Assembly: GCA_028707675.1 (NCBI GenBank)
Contig: JAQWAM010000008.1
Location: 1 to 14,241, forward strand
DNA from: Kiritimatiellia bacterium
GTDB lineage: Bacteria > Verrucomicrobiota > Kiritimatiellia > RFP12 > UBA1067
Direction of reading: 5' to 3'
DNA: 14,241 nucleotides
The notes under the pieces were generated by a model. That model was not told the DNA's origin, made no database searches, and saw only the letters and a list, made by a program, of their open reading frames with translations. Of this stretch, positions 5,763-13,111 are shown piece by piece; within the stretch, counting starts at the first letter, position 1; the number at the start of each line of letters is the position of its first letter. Position numbers and translations under genes: made by a program.

Positions 5763-7563
5763 GTTGCCGGTGCATAAATTCCATACCCGGGTGTTGCGTT
5801 TTTTTATACGCCTGATCAAAAGGCCGCTGGAGTGGGTCAGCGGGTTACGGGAAATAGACCGTATTTATGCGCGGGCTTGGAAGATGCCGCATGACATACC
5901 TTTCTGTGACCGTGTGCTGCAGGCTGTCGGGGTCAGGGTGGGTTATCTGGCGGATGAGTTGCAACGGGTGCCCAAAGAGGGGCCGGTTGTGGTCGTGGCA
6001 AATCATCCTTTCGGCGGGGTGGAGGGCATTATCTTGCTGTCGTTGCTGAAGCGTCTGCGTCCTGACGTCAAGGCCATGGCCAACTATCTGCTGGAAGCGA
6101 TACCCGAGATGCGCGGGGATTTCATTTTTGTCGACCCCTTCGCTTCAAGGAATTCGGCCAAGGTCAACATGCGCCCGCTTAAAGAGAGTCTGGGCTGGCT
6201 GCACGAAGGGCACTTGCTGATTGTCTTCCCCTCCGGTGAGGTTTCGAGTTTTGACCGGCGCACGTTGCGGGTGCGCGACCCGGCCTGGAGCGCCAGCATC
6301 GCGGCTCTGGTGCGCAAGACCGGCGCCACGGTGGCGCCGATGTTCTTCCCCGGACGCAACAGCGTGATGTTCAATGCGGCCGGGTTCTTGCATCCGCGTC
6401 TGCGCACACTGCTGCTGCCGCGCCAGATCGCCAACAAGAAAGGGCGGATCGTGACTGTGCGTGTCGGCTCGCCGCTCAACGCCAAGGCGCTGGAACCGTT
6501 TTCGATGGATGATGTCCAGTTGATCAAGTACATGCGTTTCCGCTCGTACCTGCTGGCCGAGCGCGAGACGCGCCGTTCACGGCATTTCATATCGCTTAAT
6601 CCGCCGATGATGCCGCCGGATCCGATCATCGCCCCGGTGCCGCCGGAAGTGCTGGCGCAAGAGATCGCAGGGCTGCCGCCGGAATGCAAATTGATTGCCG
6701 CCGGCGATTTCGAGGTGTACATGGTGGATTTTCTCCGCATGCCGCACTGCATGCGCGAGATCGGGCGTCTGCGCGAGACCACTTTCCGCGCTGTCGGCGA
6801 AGGCACGGGCAATGAGCTGGACTTGGACGAGTTCGACGAGTATTACTCGCATCTTTTCATGTGGAACAAGGTCCGGCAGGAGATCGTGGGATCTTACCGG
6901 CTGGGCTTGACCGACAAGATACTGGCCGAGAAAGGCATAAAGGGGCTTTACACACGCACACTTTTCAAATTTGACGAGAAGCTGATGGAGCGTATCCCGC
7001 CGGCGATCGAGATGGGGCGCTCGTTCATACGCGCGGAATACCAGAAGGCTTACACTTCGCTGTTCCTTCTGTGGAAGGGCATCTCGGCTTTCATCTGTCT
7101 TAACCCGCATTACCGGGTGCTTTTCGGGCCGGTCAGCATAACCAACGAGTACCGCGAGGCCTCGCGTTGCATGATTCTGGCTTCGATGCGCCAAACCTGC
7201 ATGGCGGACGAACTGGCGTATTTGGTGAAACCGAAGTTCCCGCCGCGCCCGCCGCGGCGCTCCGAGTGGTGCCTCAAGGAATACATGGAATATCTGAACG
7301 ACATCGATCAGGTGGCGGGCTACGTGGCGGAAATCGAGCCGGACGGCAAGGACATCCCCGTGCTGTTGCGTCAATACCTCAAGCTCGGCGGCAAATTACT
7401 CTCCTTCAATGTTGATCCGGACTTCAGCTCGGTGGTTGACGGCCTTATCATTGTTGATCTTTCGCAGTCCAGCCACAAAACCATCCGGCGCTACATGGGC
7501 AACGAGGCGGCGGAGGCGTACTTCAAGTACCACGGCATTCAGGAGAATGCCGTAGCAGGTTAG
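5725..7563 (+). CDS. olsF: Bifunctional acyltransferase, ornithine-lipid synthase (OlsF) type
   Basis: A 612-residue two-domain protein. The N-terminal part (about 60-290) is a PlsC/LPLAT-type O-acyltransferase, with NHPFGGVEGI (93-102) as the variant motif I, GDFIFVDPFASRNSAKVNM (131-149) as motif II and FPSGEVSS (168-175) as motif III. The C-terminal part (about 325-500) is an OlsB-like GNAT N-acyltransferase, with RLRETTFRAVGEGTG (348-362), VGSYRLG (388-394) and EMGRSFIRAEYQ (429-440). A conserved tail ends in QYLKLGGKLLSFNVDPDFSS. In known OlsF proteins the GNAT part N-acylates ornithine with a 3-hydroxy fatty acid and the PlsC part adds the second chain, giving a phosphorus-free membrane lipid. 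A different amino acid substrate cannot be excluded. The start is set by GGAG seven bases before the ATG at 5725, inside the end of the ligase-like gene. Confidence 0.82.
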   Translation: MESKQTDPPRIFELPVHKFHTRVLRFFIRLIKRPLEWVSGLREIDRIYARAWKMPHDIPFCDRVLQAVGVRVGYLADELQRVPKEGPVVVVANHPFGGVEGIILLSLLKRLRPDVKAMANYLLEAIPEMRGDFIFVDPFASRNSAKVNMRPLKESLGWLHEGHLLIVFPSGEVSSFDRRTLRVRDPAWSASIAALVRKTGATVAPMFFPGRNSVMFNAAGFLHPRLRTLLLPRQIANKKGRIVTVRVGSPLNAKALEPFSMDDVQLIKYMRFRSYLLAERETRRSRHFISLNPPMMPPDPIIAPVPPEVLAQEIAGLPPECKLIAAGDFEVYMVDFLRMPHCMREIGRLRETTFRAVGEGTGNELDLDEFDEYYSHLFMWNKVRQEIVGSYRLGLTDKILAEKGIKGLYTRTLFKFDEKLMERIPPAIEMGRSFIRAEYQKAYTSLFLLWKGISAFICLNPHYRVLFGPVSITNEYREASRCMILASMRQTCMADELAYLVKPKFPPRPPRRSEWCLKEYMEYLNDIDQVAGYVAEIEPDGKDIPVLLRQYLKLGGKLLSFNVDPDFSSVVDGLIIVDLSQSSHKTIRRYMGNEAAEAYFKYHGIQENAVAG

Positions 7564-7644
7564 TGTCTTAAGACCTAAAGCCGCTTTCAGCCTAACCCGG
7601 AAATTTCGCCTGCCCACAGATTTTGCGAAGGAGCCTTTTTTTCC

Positions 7645-7673
7645 TTGCTCACGGCATCGCGGTCTCGTATCTT
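7645..7673 (+). promoter_or_regulatory. Candidate promoter of the hox operon
   Basis: TTGCTC (7645-7650), a 17-base spacer and TATCTT (7668-7673) form a plausible sigma-70-type promoter with a leader of about 55 bases. It is the best pair in the 172-base gap between olsF and hoxF. That gap shows no clear intrinsic terminator for the upstream operon, only the 10-base palindrome GTCTTAAGAC at 7565-7574 without a T-run, so some read-through from olsF is possible. Confidence 0.35.
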
Positions 7674-7735
7674 TAAGAAAGTACAAGTCTGCTTGGATCG
7701 CGCTTCTGTCTTCTTCGTTTGAAAGGATCCGCCTT

Positions 7736-9550
7736 ATGAACAAGATGAAGTCTGTGGTTACTGAAGCCTGCAACCGTTACGGCAACACCCGCACAAGGCT
7801 GATGGACATAGTGCGGGACGTGCAGGAAGCGCTGGGGCATGTCCCGCGCGAGGCGTTCGGGCTGATCGCCAAGGCCGCCAACACGCACAGGGTCGAGGTG
7901 GAGAGCGTGGTCTCTTTCTACGCCTTTCTTTCCGATAAGAAAAAGGGCGACGTCATCATACGCCTGTGCGATGACATCATCGATACCTACGCCGGAGGCG
8001 AGGCTGTGGCCGAGGCGCTCATGCGAGAACTGGGCCTCGGTTTTGGCGAGACCACGAAGGACGGCAAAATCACGCTGGAGAAGACACCGTCGATCGGCAT
8101 GTGCGATCAGGCGCCGGCGATGATGGTGAACGACGTGATGTTCACAAACCTGACGGCGGAGAGCATCCCTGACATCGTGCGGCGGCTGCGCAAGACCAAA
8201 GACGTCCAGTCGCTGGTTGATAACTGCGGGGACGGAAATAACGCCCACCCGCTGATACGTTCGATGGTATGCAACAACATCCGCCAGAGCGGCGCGGTGA
8301 TTCTGGCGGACTACCGTCGCGAACGGGGGTTGCGCAAGACGCTCACCCAGACCCCGGATGAGGTTATCGCCGACATTAAGGCCGCGGGTTTGCGCGGCCG
8401 CGGCGGCGCCGGCTTTATGGCGGGTCTTAAGTGGGAGTTGACCCGCCGTTCACCCGGCACCGAGAAGTTTGTGCTTTGTAATGCCGACGAGGGTGAGCCC
8501 GGAACATTCAAGGACCGTGTGCTGCTGACCGAACGTGCGGATCTGATGATAGAAGGCATGACCATCGCGGGTTACGCCATCGGCGCGGAGACCGGCATCA
8601 TATACCTGCGGGCGGAATACGCCTACCTTCGCCGTTATCTGGAGGACGTGCTCAACTCCAGGCGTGCCGCCAAACTGTTGGGCAACGGCATACTTGGCAA
8701 CGAGGATTTCAACTTCGACATCAGGGTGCAGATGGGGGCGGGCGCATACGTCTGCGGCGAAGAAACCTCGCTGATTACGTCATGCGAAGGCACCCGTGGC
8801 GACCCTACCGATCGTACGCCTTTTCCGGTCGCGAAGGGATATATGGTCTCGCCGACGGCTGTGAACAATGTCGAAACCTACTGCTGCGCCGCGCGCATCA
8901 TGGATCAGGGGCCGGGGTGGTTCGCGGCCATAGGCACACAACGCAGCACAGGCACCAAGCTCATCAGCGTTTGCGGCGACTGTGTGCGCCCGGGCATTTA
9001 CGAAGTGCCCTTCGGCACGACCGTGCGCGAGATACTCAAGCGCGCCGGCGCTGAGGACACGGCCGCCGTGCAGGTGGGCGGGCCCTCCGGCCAGATGGTC
9101 GGCCCGGCGCAGTTCGACAAAGAGATCAGTTATGAGGGTCTGTCAACGGGCGGGTCTTTCATGGTGTTCAATAATCAGCGCGACATATTGGAGATCGTGC
9201 TGGCCTTCATGAACTTCTTCGTGGACGAGAGCTGCGGTTATTGCGTGCCTTGCCGCGTCGGCAATGTGTTGCTCAAGAACGGCATCGAAAAGGTCAGGGC
9301 CGGGGAGGCCACGCCGGAAGACCTGGACTATCTGCGACGGCTGGGCGAGAGCGTCAAGCGCATGAGCCGGTGCGGGCTGGGCCAGACCTCGCCCAACCCG
9401 GTGCTCTCGACATTGCGCAATTTCCGTCCGGTATACAACGCTTTGGTGCGGGAGAACCGTTCGGGCATATTGAAATCGTTCCACATCCTGCGAGCGGTTG
9501 ACGATGCCGGACAGATTGCCGAAAGGCGTTCCGAAATATTCCATGCGTAA
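7736..9550 (+). CDS. hoxF: NAD-linked [NiFe] hydrogenase, diaphorase subunit HoxF (NuoE-NuoF fusion)
   Basis: A 604-residue protein, close to the 602 of the Ralstonia (Cupriavidus) HoxF. It is the diaphorase flavoprotein that exchanges electrons between NAD(H) and the iron-sulfur chain. Residues 1-150 are NuoE-like. Residues 175-604 are NuoF-like, with GRGGAGF (221-227) and CNADEGEPGTFKDR (248-261) for FMN/NADH binding and GAGAYVCGEETSLITS (334-349). The [4Fe-4S] ligands are C500, C503 and C506 (SCGYCVPC) with C546 (RCGLG). In the NuoE part only C78 and C123 remain of the four [2Fe-2S] ligands; D83 and S119 occupy the other two places. From memory, the Ralstonia HoxF is also degenerate here, keeping a different member of the second pair. 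AAAGGA stands eight bases before the chosen ATG. It is the first gene of the hox operon. Confidence 0.96.
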   Translation: MNKMKSVVTEACNRYGNTRTRLMDIVRDVQEALGHVPREAFGLIAKAANTHRVEVESVVSFYAFLSDKKKGDVIIRLCDDIIDTYAGGEAVAEALMRELGLGFGETTKDGKITLEKTPSIGMCDQAPAMMVNDVMFTNLTAESIPDIVRRLRKTKDVQSLVDNCGDGNNAHPLIRSMVCNNIRQSGAVILADYRRERGLRKTLTQTPDEVIADIKAAGLRGRGGAGFMAGLKWELTRRSPGTEKFVLCNADEGEPGTFKDRVLLTERADLMIEGMTIAGYAIGAETGIIYLRAEYAYLRRYLEDVLNSRRAAKLLGNGILGNEDFNFDIRVQMGAGAYVCGEETSLITSCEGTRGDPTDRTPFPVAKGYMVSPTAVNNVETYCCAARIMDQGPGWFAAIGTQRSTGTKLISVCGDCVRPGIYEVPFGTTVREILKRAGAEDTAAVQVGGPSGQMVGPAQFDKEISYEGLSTGGSFMVFNNQRDILEIVLAFMNFFVDESCGYCVPCRVGNVLLKNGIEKVRAGEATPEDLDYLRRLGESVKRMSRCGLGQTSPNPVLSTLRNFRPVYNALVRENRSGILKSFHILRAVDDAGQIAERRSEIFHA

Positions 9551-9556
9551 GGAGGT
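9549..9556 (+). promoter_or_regulatory. Full-consensus Shine-Dalgarno of hoxU
   Basis: AAGGAGGT, fully complementary to the 16S rRNA tail, overlaps the hoxF stop codon TAA (9548-9550) and stands four to five bases before the ATG at 9561. It decides the hoxU start against in-frame ATGs at 9498 and 9543, and suggests strong re-initiation by ribosomes finishing hoxF. Confidence 0.8.
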
Positions 9557-9560
9557 TGCC

Positions 9561-10274
9561 ATGGGCGAAAGAGTGACCATTACGATAGACGGCCGAAAGG
9601 TCAGCGCGAAACCGGGGCAGACGATCATGGAGGCTGCGGACGCCGCCGGGATATACATACCGCGGCTATGCTCGCACAAGGATCTGATGCCCATCGGCAG
9701 TTGCCGCGTGTGTACGGTGATCGTGGACGGCAGGCCGCAGGCGGCCTGTGTAAAGCCGGTTATGGACGGGATGGTGATCGAGAACGACACGCCGGAGCTT
9801 TTGCAGCACCGGCGCAACATCATCGACATGATGTTCGTGGAGGGCAACCATTTTTGCATGTTCTGCGAGAAGAGCGGCAACTGCGAGCTTCAGGCGCTGG
9901 CCTACCGCTTCGGCATTACCGCGCCGCGCTATCCCTACCAGTTTCCGGCCAAGGATGTCGACGCCTCGCATCCTGACATCATGCTTGACCATAACCGCTG
10001 CATAATGTGCGCGCGCTGCGTAAGGGCGTCACAGGAGCTGGACGGCAAAAACGTGTTCCAGTCGATCGGCCGCGGTTTCTCCCGCAAGATCGGAGTGAAC
10101 GGCAAACGGGCGCTGGCCGACACTGACATGTCGGTTGACGACCGCGCCGCCGAGATATGTCCGGTCGGCTGCATAATCAAGAAGCGCGTTGGCTTCAAGG
10201 TGCCGGTCGGCAAACGCCTTTTCGACCATGAACCGATCGGCTCCGACATCGAGCGCAAAACCGCCAAGGCGTGA
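9561..10274 (+). CDS. hoxU: NAD-linked [NiFe] hydrogenase, electron-relay subunit HoxU
   Basis: A 237-residue iron-sulfur protein homologous to the N-terminal part of NuoG, passing electrons between the hydrogenase module (HoxYH) and HoxF. In order it has a [2Fe-2S] ferredoxin domain with C37, C48, C51 and C63. A NuoG-type cluster motif follows, GNHFCMFCEKSGNC (95-108, ligands H97, C99, C102 and C108). The third part is a ferredoxin-like region with CIMCARC (147-153) and ICPVGC (199-204). The protein stops there, lacking the molybdopterin-like C-terminal domain of NuoG, as HoxU does. Its length matches the known 234-residue Ralstonia protein. The start is fixed by the consensus ribosome binding site. 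The gene lies 10 bases after hoxF and 16 before hoxY. Confidence 0.96.
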   Translation: MGERVTITIDGRKVSAKPGQTIMEAADAAGIYIPRLCSHKDLMPIGSCRVCTVIVDGRPQAACVKPVMDGMVIENDTPELLQHRRNIIDMMFVEGNHFCMFCEKSGNCELQALAYRFGITAPRYPYQFPAKDVDASHPDIMLDHNRCIMCARCVRASQELDGKNVFQSIGRGFSRKIGVNGKRALADTDMSVDDRAAEICPVGCIIKKRVGFKVPVGKRLFDHEPIGSDIERKTAKA

Positions 10275-10290
10275 GCGGAAAGGGGTTAGT

Positions 10291-10836
10291 ATGACAAAGC
10301 CTAGAATCGCGACCGTATCGCTGGCAGGGTGTTTCGGCTGCCACATGTCATTGCTTGATATCGACGACAGGATCTTGCAGCTCATCGAGCTGGCGGATTT
10401 CGACCGTTCGCCGGTGGACGACATCAAGCACATTTCGCAGCGTTGCGCGGTAGGACTTGTCGAGGGCGGCTGCTGCAACGAGGAGAACGTGCATGTGCTG
10501 TACGAATTCCGCGAGAATTGCGACATCCTGGTGTCGGTCGGGGACTGCGCCACGATGGGCGGCATTCCGGCCCTGCGCAACAATATTCCCCTGAAGGAGT
10601 GCATCAAAGAGGCCTATATCGACGGGGTCACGGTTTACAACCCCGACCGGGTCACGCCGGACGACCCTGATCTGCCGCTGTTGCTGAACAAGGTTTATCC
10701 GTGTCACGAAGTCGTTAAGATCGATTACTTTCTGCCGGGGTGCCCGCCCACCGCCGACGCGATCTGGGCGGCGGTCACGGCGCTGCTGACGGGAAAACCG
10801 ATTGAGCTGCCTTACGAGCTGCTTAAGTACGATTGA
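10291..10836 (+). CDS. hoxY: NAD-linked [NiFe] hydrogenase, small subunit HoxY
   Basis: A 181-residue short-type hydrogenase small subunit. It carries the single [4Fe-4S] cluster proximal to the Ni-Fe site, with ligands C14 and C17 (AGCFGCHMS), C86 (GDCATMGG) and C151 (LPGCPP). There is no Tat signal and no C-terminal region with two further clusters, so this is the cytoplasmic group 3 type and not a membrane-bound uptake hydrogenase. The ATG at 10291 is preceded by AAAGGGG and gives the conserved N-terminus MTKPRIATVSLAGC. Longer readings add unrelated residues that overlap hoxU. Additional cysteines C61 and C62 (EGGCCNEENV) and C104 lie outside the ligand set; the first two sit where group 3 enzymes have the EGG-C motif. 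HoxH follows after 11 bases. Confidence 0.95.
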   Translation: MTKPRIATVSLAGCFGCHMSLLDIDDRILQLIELADFDRSPVDDIKHISQRCAVGLVEGGCCNEENVHVLYEFRENCDILVSVGDCATMGGIPALRNNIPLKECIKEAYIDGVTVYNPDRVTPDDPDLPLLLNKVYPCHEVVKIDYFLPGCPPTADAIWAAVTALLTGKPIELPYELLKYD

Positions 10837-10847
10837 CGGGAGGAGCC

Positions 10848-12287
10848 ATGAGACCGAAGATCAAAAAGATCACGATCGAGCCAGTCACCCGCGTCGAGGG
10901 TCACGGCAAAGTGACCATACTGCTGGATGCGGCAGGAAAGGTCAGCCGGGCGCGGCTGCACATTGTCGAGTTCCGCGGCTTTGAGCGGTTCATACAGGGA
11001 CGCCCTTACTGGGAGGTGCCGGTGCTGGTGCAGCGGCTGTGCGGGATCTGTCCGGTCAGCCACCATCTGGCGGCGGCCAAGGCCATGGACGGCATTGTCG
11101 GCGTGGACCGGATCACGCCGACCGCCGAGAAGATGCGTCGGCTGATGCACTACGGTCAGATTTTTCAAAGCCACGCCCTGCACTTCTTCCATCTGGTGTC
11201 GCCGGATCTGCTGTTCGGTTTCGATGCCGACCCGGCCGTCCGCAATGTGATTGGAGTGGCCGGGAAATATCCGGAGTTGGCTGTGCAGGGCGTGATGATG
11301 CGCAAATACGGACAGGAGATTATCAAGGCCACTGCCGGCAAGAAGATCCACGGCACCGGCGCGGTGCCGGGCGGAGTCAACAAAAACCTGTCCTTGGCCG
11401 AGCGCGACGCGCTGTTGAAAGACATCGGCCAGATGCTGGTGTGGAGCCGTTCCGCGCTTAAACTGGCGCGGGACTATACTATTGAGCATCTGGACGAACT
11501 GGCCGATTTCGGGTCATTCGATTCCAACCACGTCTCGCTGGTGCGCGGGGATGGCGCGATGGATTTGTATCACGGCAACCTGCGCGCGATCACGGCGGCC
11601 GGCGGCAAGATTTTCGACCAGGTCGATTACAACTCCTATTTCAAATACATCGCGGAGGAGGTCAAGCCGTGGTCGTACATGAAGTTCCCCTTCATATCGT
11701 CGCTGGGGTCGGAGACCGGCTGGTACCGGGTGGGGCCGCTGGCGCGCGTGAACGCCTGCGACTTCATCGACACGCCCGAGGCCGAGGCCGCGCGCCGGGA
11801 GTTCAAAGATCTGACCGGCGGCAAACCGAACAATGTCACCATGGCATATCATTGGGCGCGGATGATCGAGATCCTGCACGCGGCCGAAAAAATCAGGGAC
11901 CTGCTCAACGATCCTGACCTGCAAGGCGCGGATCTGATGGTTACGGGCAAGCGGCGGGCGGAGGGGGTCGGTTTGCTCGAGGCGCCGCGCGGCACGCTTT
12001 TCCACCATTACAGGGTCGACAAGAACGATCAGGTGACCATGGCTAACCTGATCGTCTCCACCACCAACAACAACACGCCGATGAATATGGCGGTTACCGG
12101 CGTGGCTAAAAAGTTCATCAACGGCAGCGAGGTGAGCGAAGGTCTGCTCAACCGCATCGAGGTGGCAATACGCGCCTATGACCCCTGCCTGTCCTGTGCC
12201 ACCCACGCGCTGGGACAGATGCCGCTGGTAGTGGAGGTTGAGGATCACAAGGGGCGGGTGCTTGACCGGAAAGTTTCGGGATGCTGA
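10848..12287 (+). CDS. hoxH: NAD-linked [NiFe] hydrogenase, large catalytic subunit HoxH (precursor)
   Basis: A 479-residue precursor of the catalytic subunit, where H2 is split or formed at a Ni-Fe(CN)2CO centre. Motif L1 is EPVTRVEGHGK (11-21, E17). The first cysteine pair is C65 and C68 in RLCGICPVSHH, and the second is C447 and C450 in DPCLSCATH. All four Ni ligands are present. The protein carries a C-terminal peptide of 26 residues after H453 (starting ALGQM), which a dedicated protease must remove once nickel is in. By analogy with the Ralstonia enzyme the cut follows that histidine. The ATG at 10848 has GGAGGAG immediately before it; a TTG at 10833 overlapping the hoxY stop is less likely. 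The stop overlaps the start of hoxW by seven bases. Confidence 0.97.
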   Translation: MRPKIKKITIEPVTRVEGHGKVTILLDAAGKVSRARLHIVEFRGFERFIQGRPYWEVPVLVQRLCGICPVSHHLAAAKAMDGIVGVDRITPTAEKMRRLMHYGQIFQSHALHFFHLVSPDLLFGFDADPAVRNVIGVAGKYPELAVQGVMMRKYGQEIIKATAGKKIHGTGAVPGGVNKNLSLAERDALLKDIGQMLVWSRSALKLARDYTIEHLDELADFGSFDSNHVSLVRGDGAMDLYHGNLRAITAAGGKIFDQVDYNSYFKYIAEEVKPWSYMKFPFISSLGSETGWYRVGPLARVNACDFIDTPEAEAARREFKDLTGGKPNNVTMAYHWARMIEILHAAEKIRDLLNDPDLQGADLMVTGKRRAEGVGLLEAPRGTLFHHYRVDKNDQVTMANLIVSTTNNNTPMNMAVTGVAKKFINGSEVSEGLLNRIEVAIRAYDPCLSCATHALGQMPLVVEVEDHKGRVLDRKVSGC

Positions 12288-12733
12288 ACCGCGAAGGTCA
12301 AAACGCGCTCGTGATCGGGTACGGCAATCCCGGCAGGCTGGACGACGGTCTCGGGCCGGCTTTTGCGGAGCGTGTGCAAACGTTGGAACTGCCGGGTGTT
12401 ACGGTGGAATCCGACTATCAGCTCAATGTCGAAGACGCCGCGGAGGTGGCGCGCTACGCTCTGGTGCTGTTCGCGGACGCCTCGAAAAACTGCGTGGAGC
12501 CGTTCGAGATAACCCCGTTGAAAGCGTGTCAATCCGGCCCGGGGTTCAGCAGCCACAGCATTTCGGCGGAGAACCTGCTGGGCTTGACGGAAGCGCTTTT
12601 CAAGGTGACCCCGCGCGCTTATATGCTGGCCGTCCGCGGCTATGTGTTCGACGACTTCGGCGAAGGGCTTTCGCCGCAGGCTCTGGCTAACCTTGACGCG
12701 GCCGTGGACTATGCCTTCCGCCTGCTGTCCTAG
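12281..12733 (+). CDS. hoxW: Hydrogenase maturation endopeptidase HoxW
   Basis: A 150-residue member of the HycI/HyaD/HoxW hydrogenase maturation protease family, which removes the C-terminal peptide of the nickel-loaded large subunit. Conserved features are the N-terminal VIGYGNPGRLDDGLGP (11-26), with the acidic pair D21/D22 corresponding to the first nickel-binding acid, D66 in LFADAS, and H92 in SSHSIS. These three positions are those that bind the metal in the E. coli HycI structure. The start overlaps the hoxH end by seven bases, and no strong ribosome binding site precedes it, so it is probably translated by coupling. Its position directly after hoxH makes that protein the obvious substrate. 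No hyp genes follow. Confidence 0.92.
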   Translation: MLNREGQNALVIGYGNPGRLDDGLGPAFAERVQTLELPGVTVESDYQLNVEDAAEVARYALVLFADASKNCVEPFEITPLKACQSGPGFSSHSISAENLLGLTEALFKVTPRAYMLAVRGYVFDDFGEGLSPQALANLDAAVDYAFRLLS

Positions 12734-12786
12734 TGCTCTGTACAGCTAAATAACTCGGACAAGACTACATCATTGTCATGCTGTAA

Positions 12787-12900
12787 CTGCTTTATAACAA
12801 TCGTGTTAATCCTGAATTTCTCCCCGCCGAAGCGAAGCTGTCGAAGGCGCAGACGCCTGTGCTGACCTATCCGCAAGCCGACGCGCAGACCGCCGACTGA
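12787..12900 (+). pseudogene. Possible 3' remnant of a lost gene
   Basis: Thirty-seven codons are open from after a TAA (12784-12786) to a TGA (12898-12900), with no ATG in frame. The last 25 or so codons have GC-rich third positions like the neighbouring genes, and the translation (for example FLPAEAKLSKAQTPVLTYPQ) reads like a natural protein C-terminus. The upstream half is A+T-rich and looks non-coding. A decayed gene end is one explanation and chance is the other. I do not recognise the family. Confidence 0.25.
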
Positions 12901-13031
12901 CGTGATGATAGGTTAAAAGCAATTAAGCGCTTGGGTCAGTGCGCGGATAGAAATCATTCGCATTATTTTGCCACGCTTCGCGCGACGGATCAATGGGAAA
13001 TATTGAACAATAAATTCCGGCAAATTAGCGG

Positions 13032-13060
13032 TTGACGGTGCCCGAGGGCATGATTATATT
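13032..13060 (+). promoter_or_regulatory. Strong candidate promoter with a palindrome in the spacer
   Basis: TTGACG (13032-13037), a 17-base spacer and TATATT (13055-13060) form the closest match to a housekeeping promoter in the window apart from the one at 3940. The spacer contains TGCCC-GA-GGGCA (13039-13050), a 12-base inverted repeat centred between the two boxes, where a dimeric repressor or a MerR-type activator could act. The gene start follows about 45 bases after the predicted transcription start. Confidence 0.6.
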
Positions 13061-13111
13061 TGAAACGACACTTAAAGGTCGGTTCTGCGATAAAAATTCG
13101 AAAGGAGAGTC

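Larger units (their letters stand above)
12734..13111. other. Non-coding gap between hoxW and the secreted-protein gene
   Basis: About 380 bases, richer in A+T than the genes. Near the hoxW end is the 8-base palindrome CTGTACAG (12738-12745). A coding-like fragment lies at 12787-12900. The inverted repeat TATTG-AA-CAATA is at 13001-13012. The promoter of the next gene is at 13032-13060 and a good ribosome binding site, AAAGGAG, is at 13101-13107. I see no hairpin with a T-run that would clearly end the hox transcript, and no tRNA or small-RNA signature. Confidence 0.5.

Noticed and set aside
7565..7574. GTCTTAAGAC palindrome as a terminator after olsF
   Set aside because: A perfect 10-base palindrome but with no loop and no T-run; too weak to call.
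7673..8248. Antisense frame crossing the hoxF start
   Set aside because: It overlaps the hoxF promoter, ribosome binding site and NuoE-like domain, and has no recognisable protein features.
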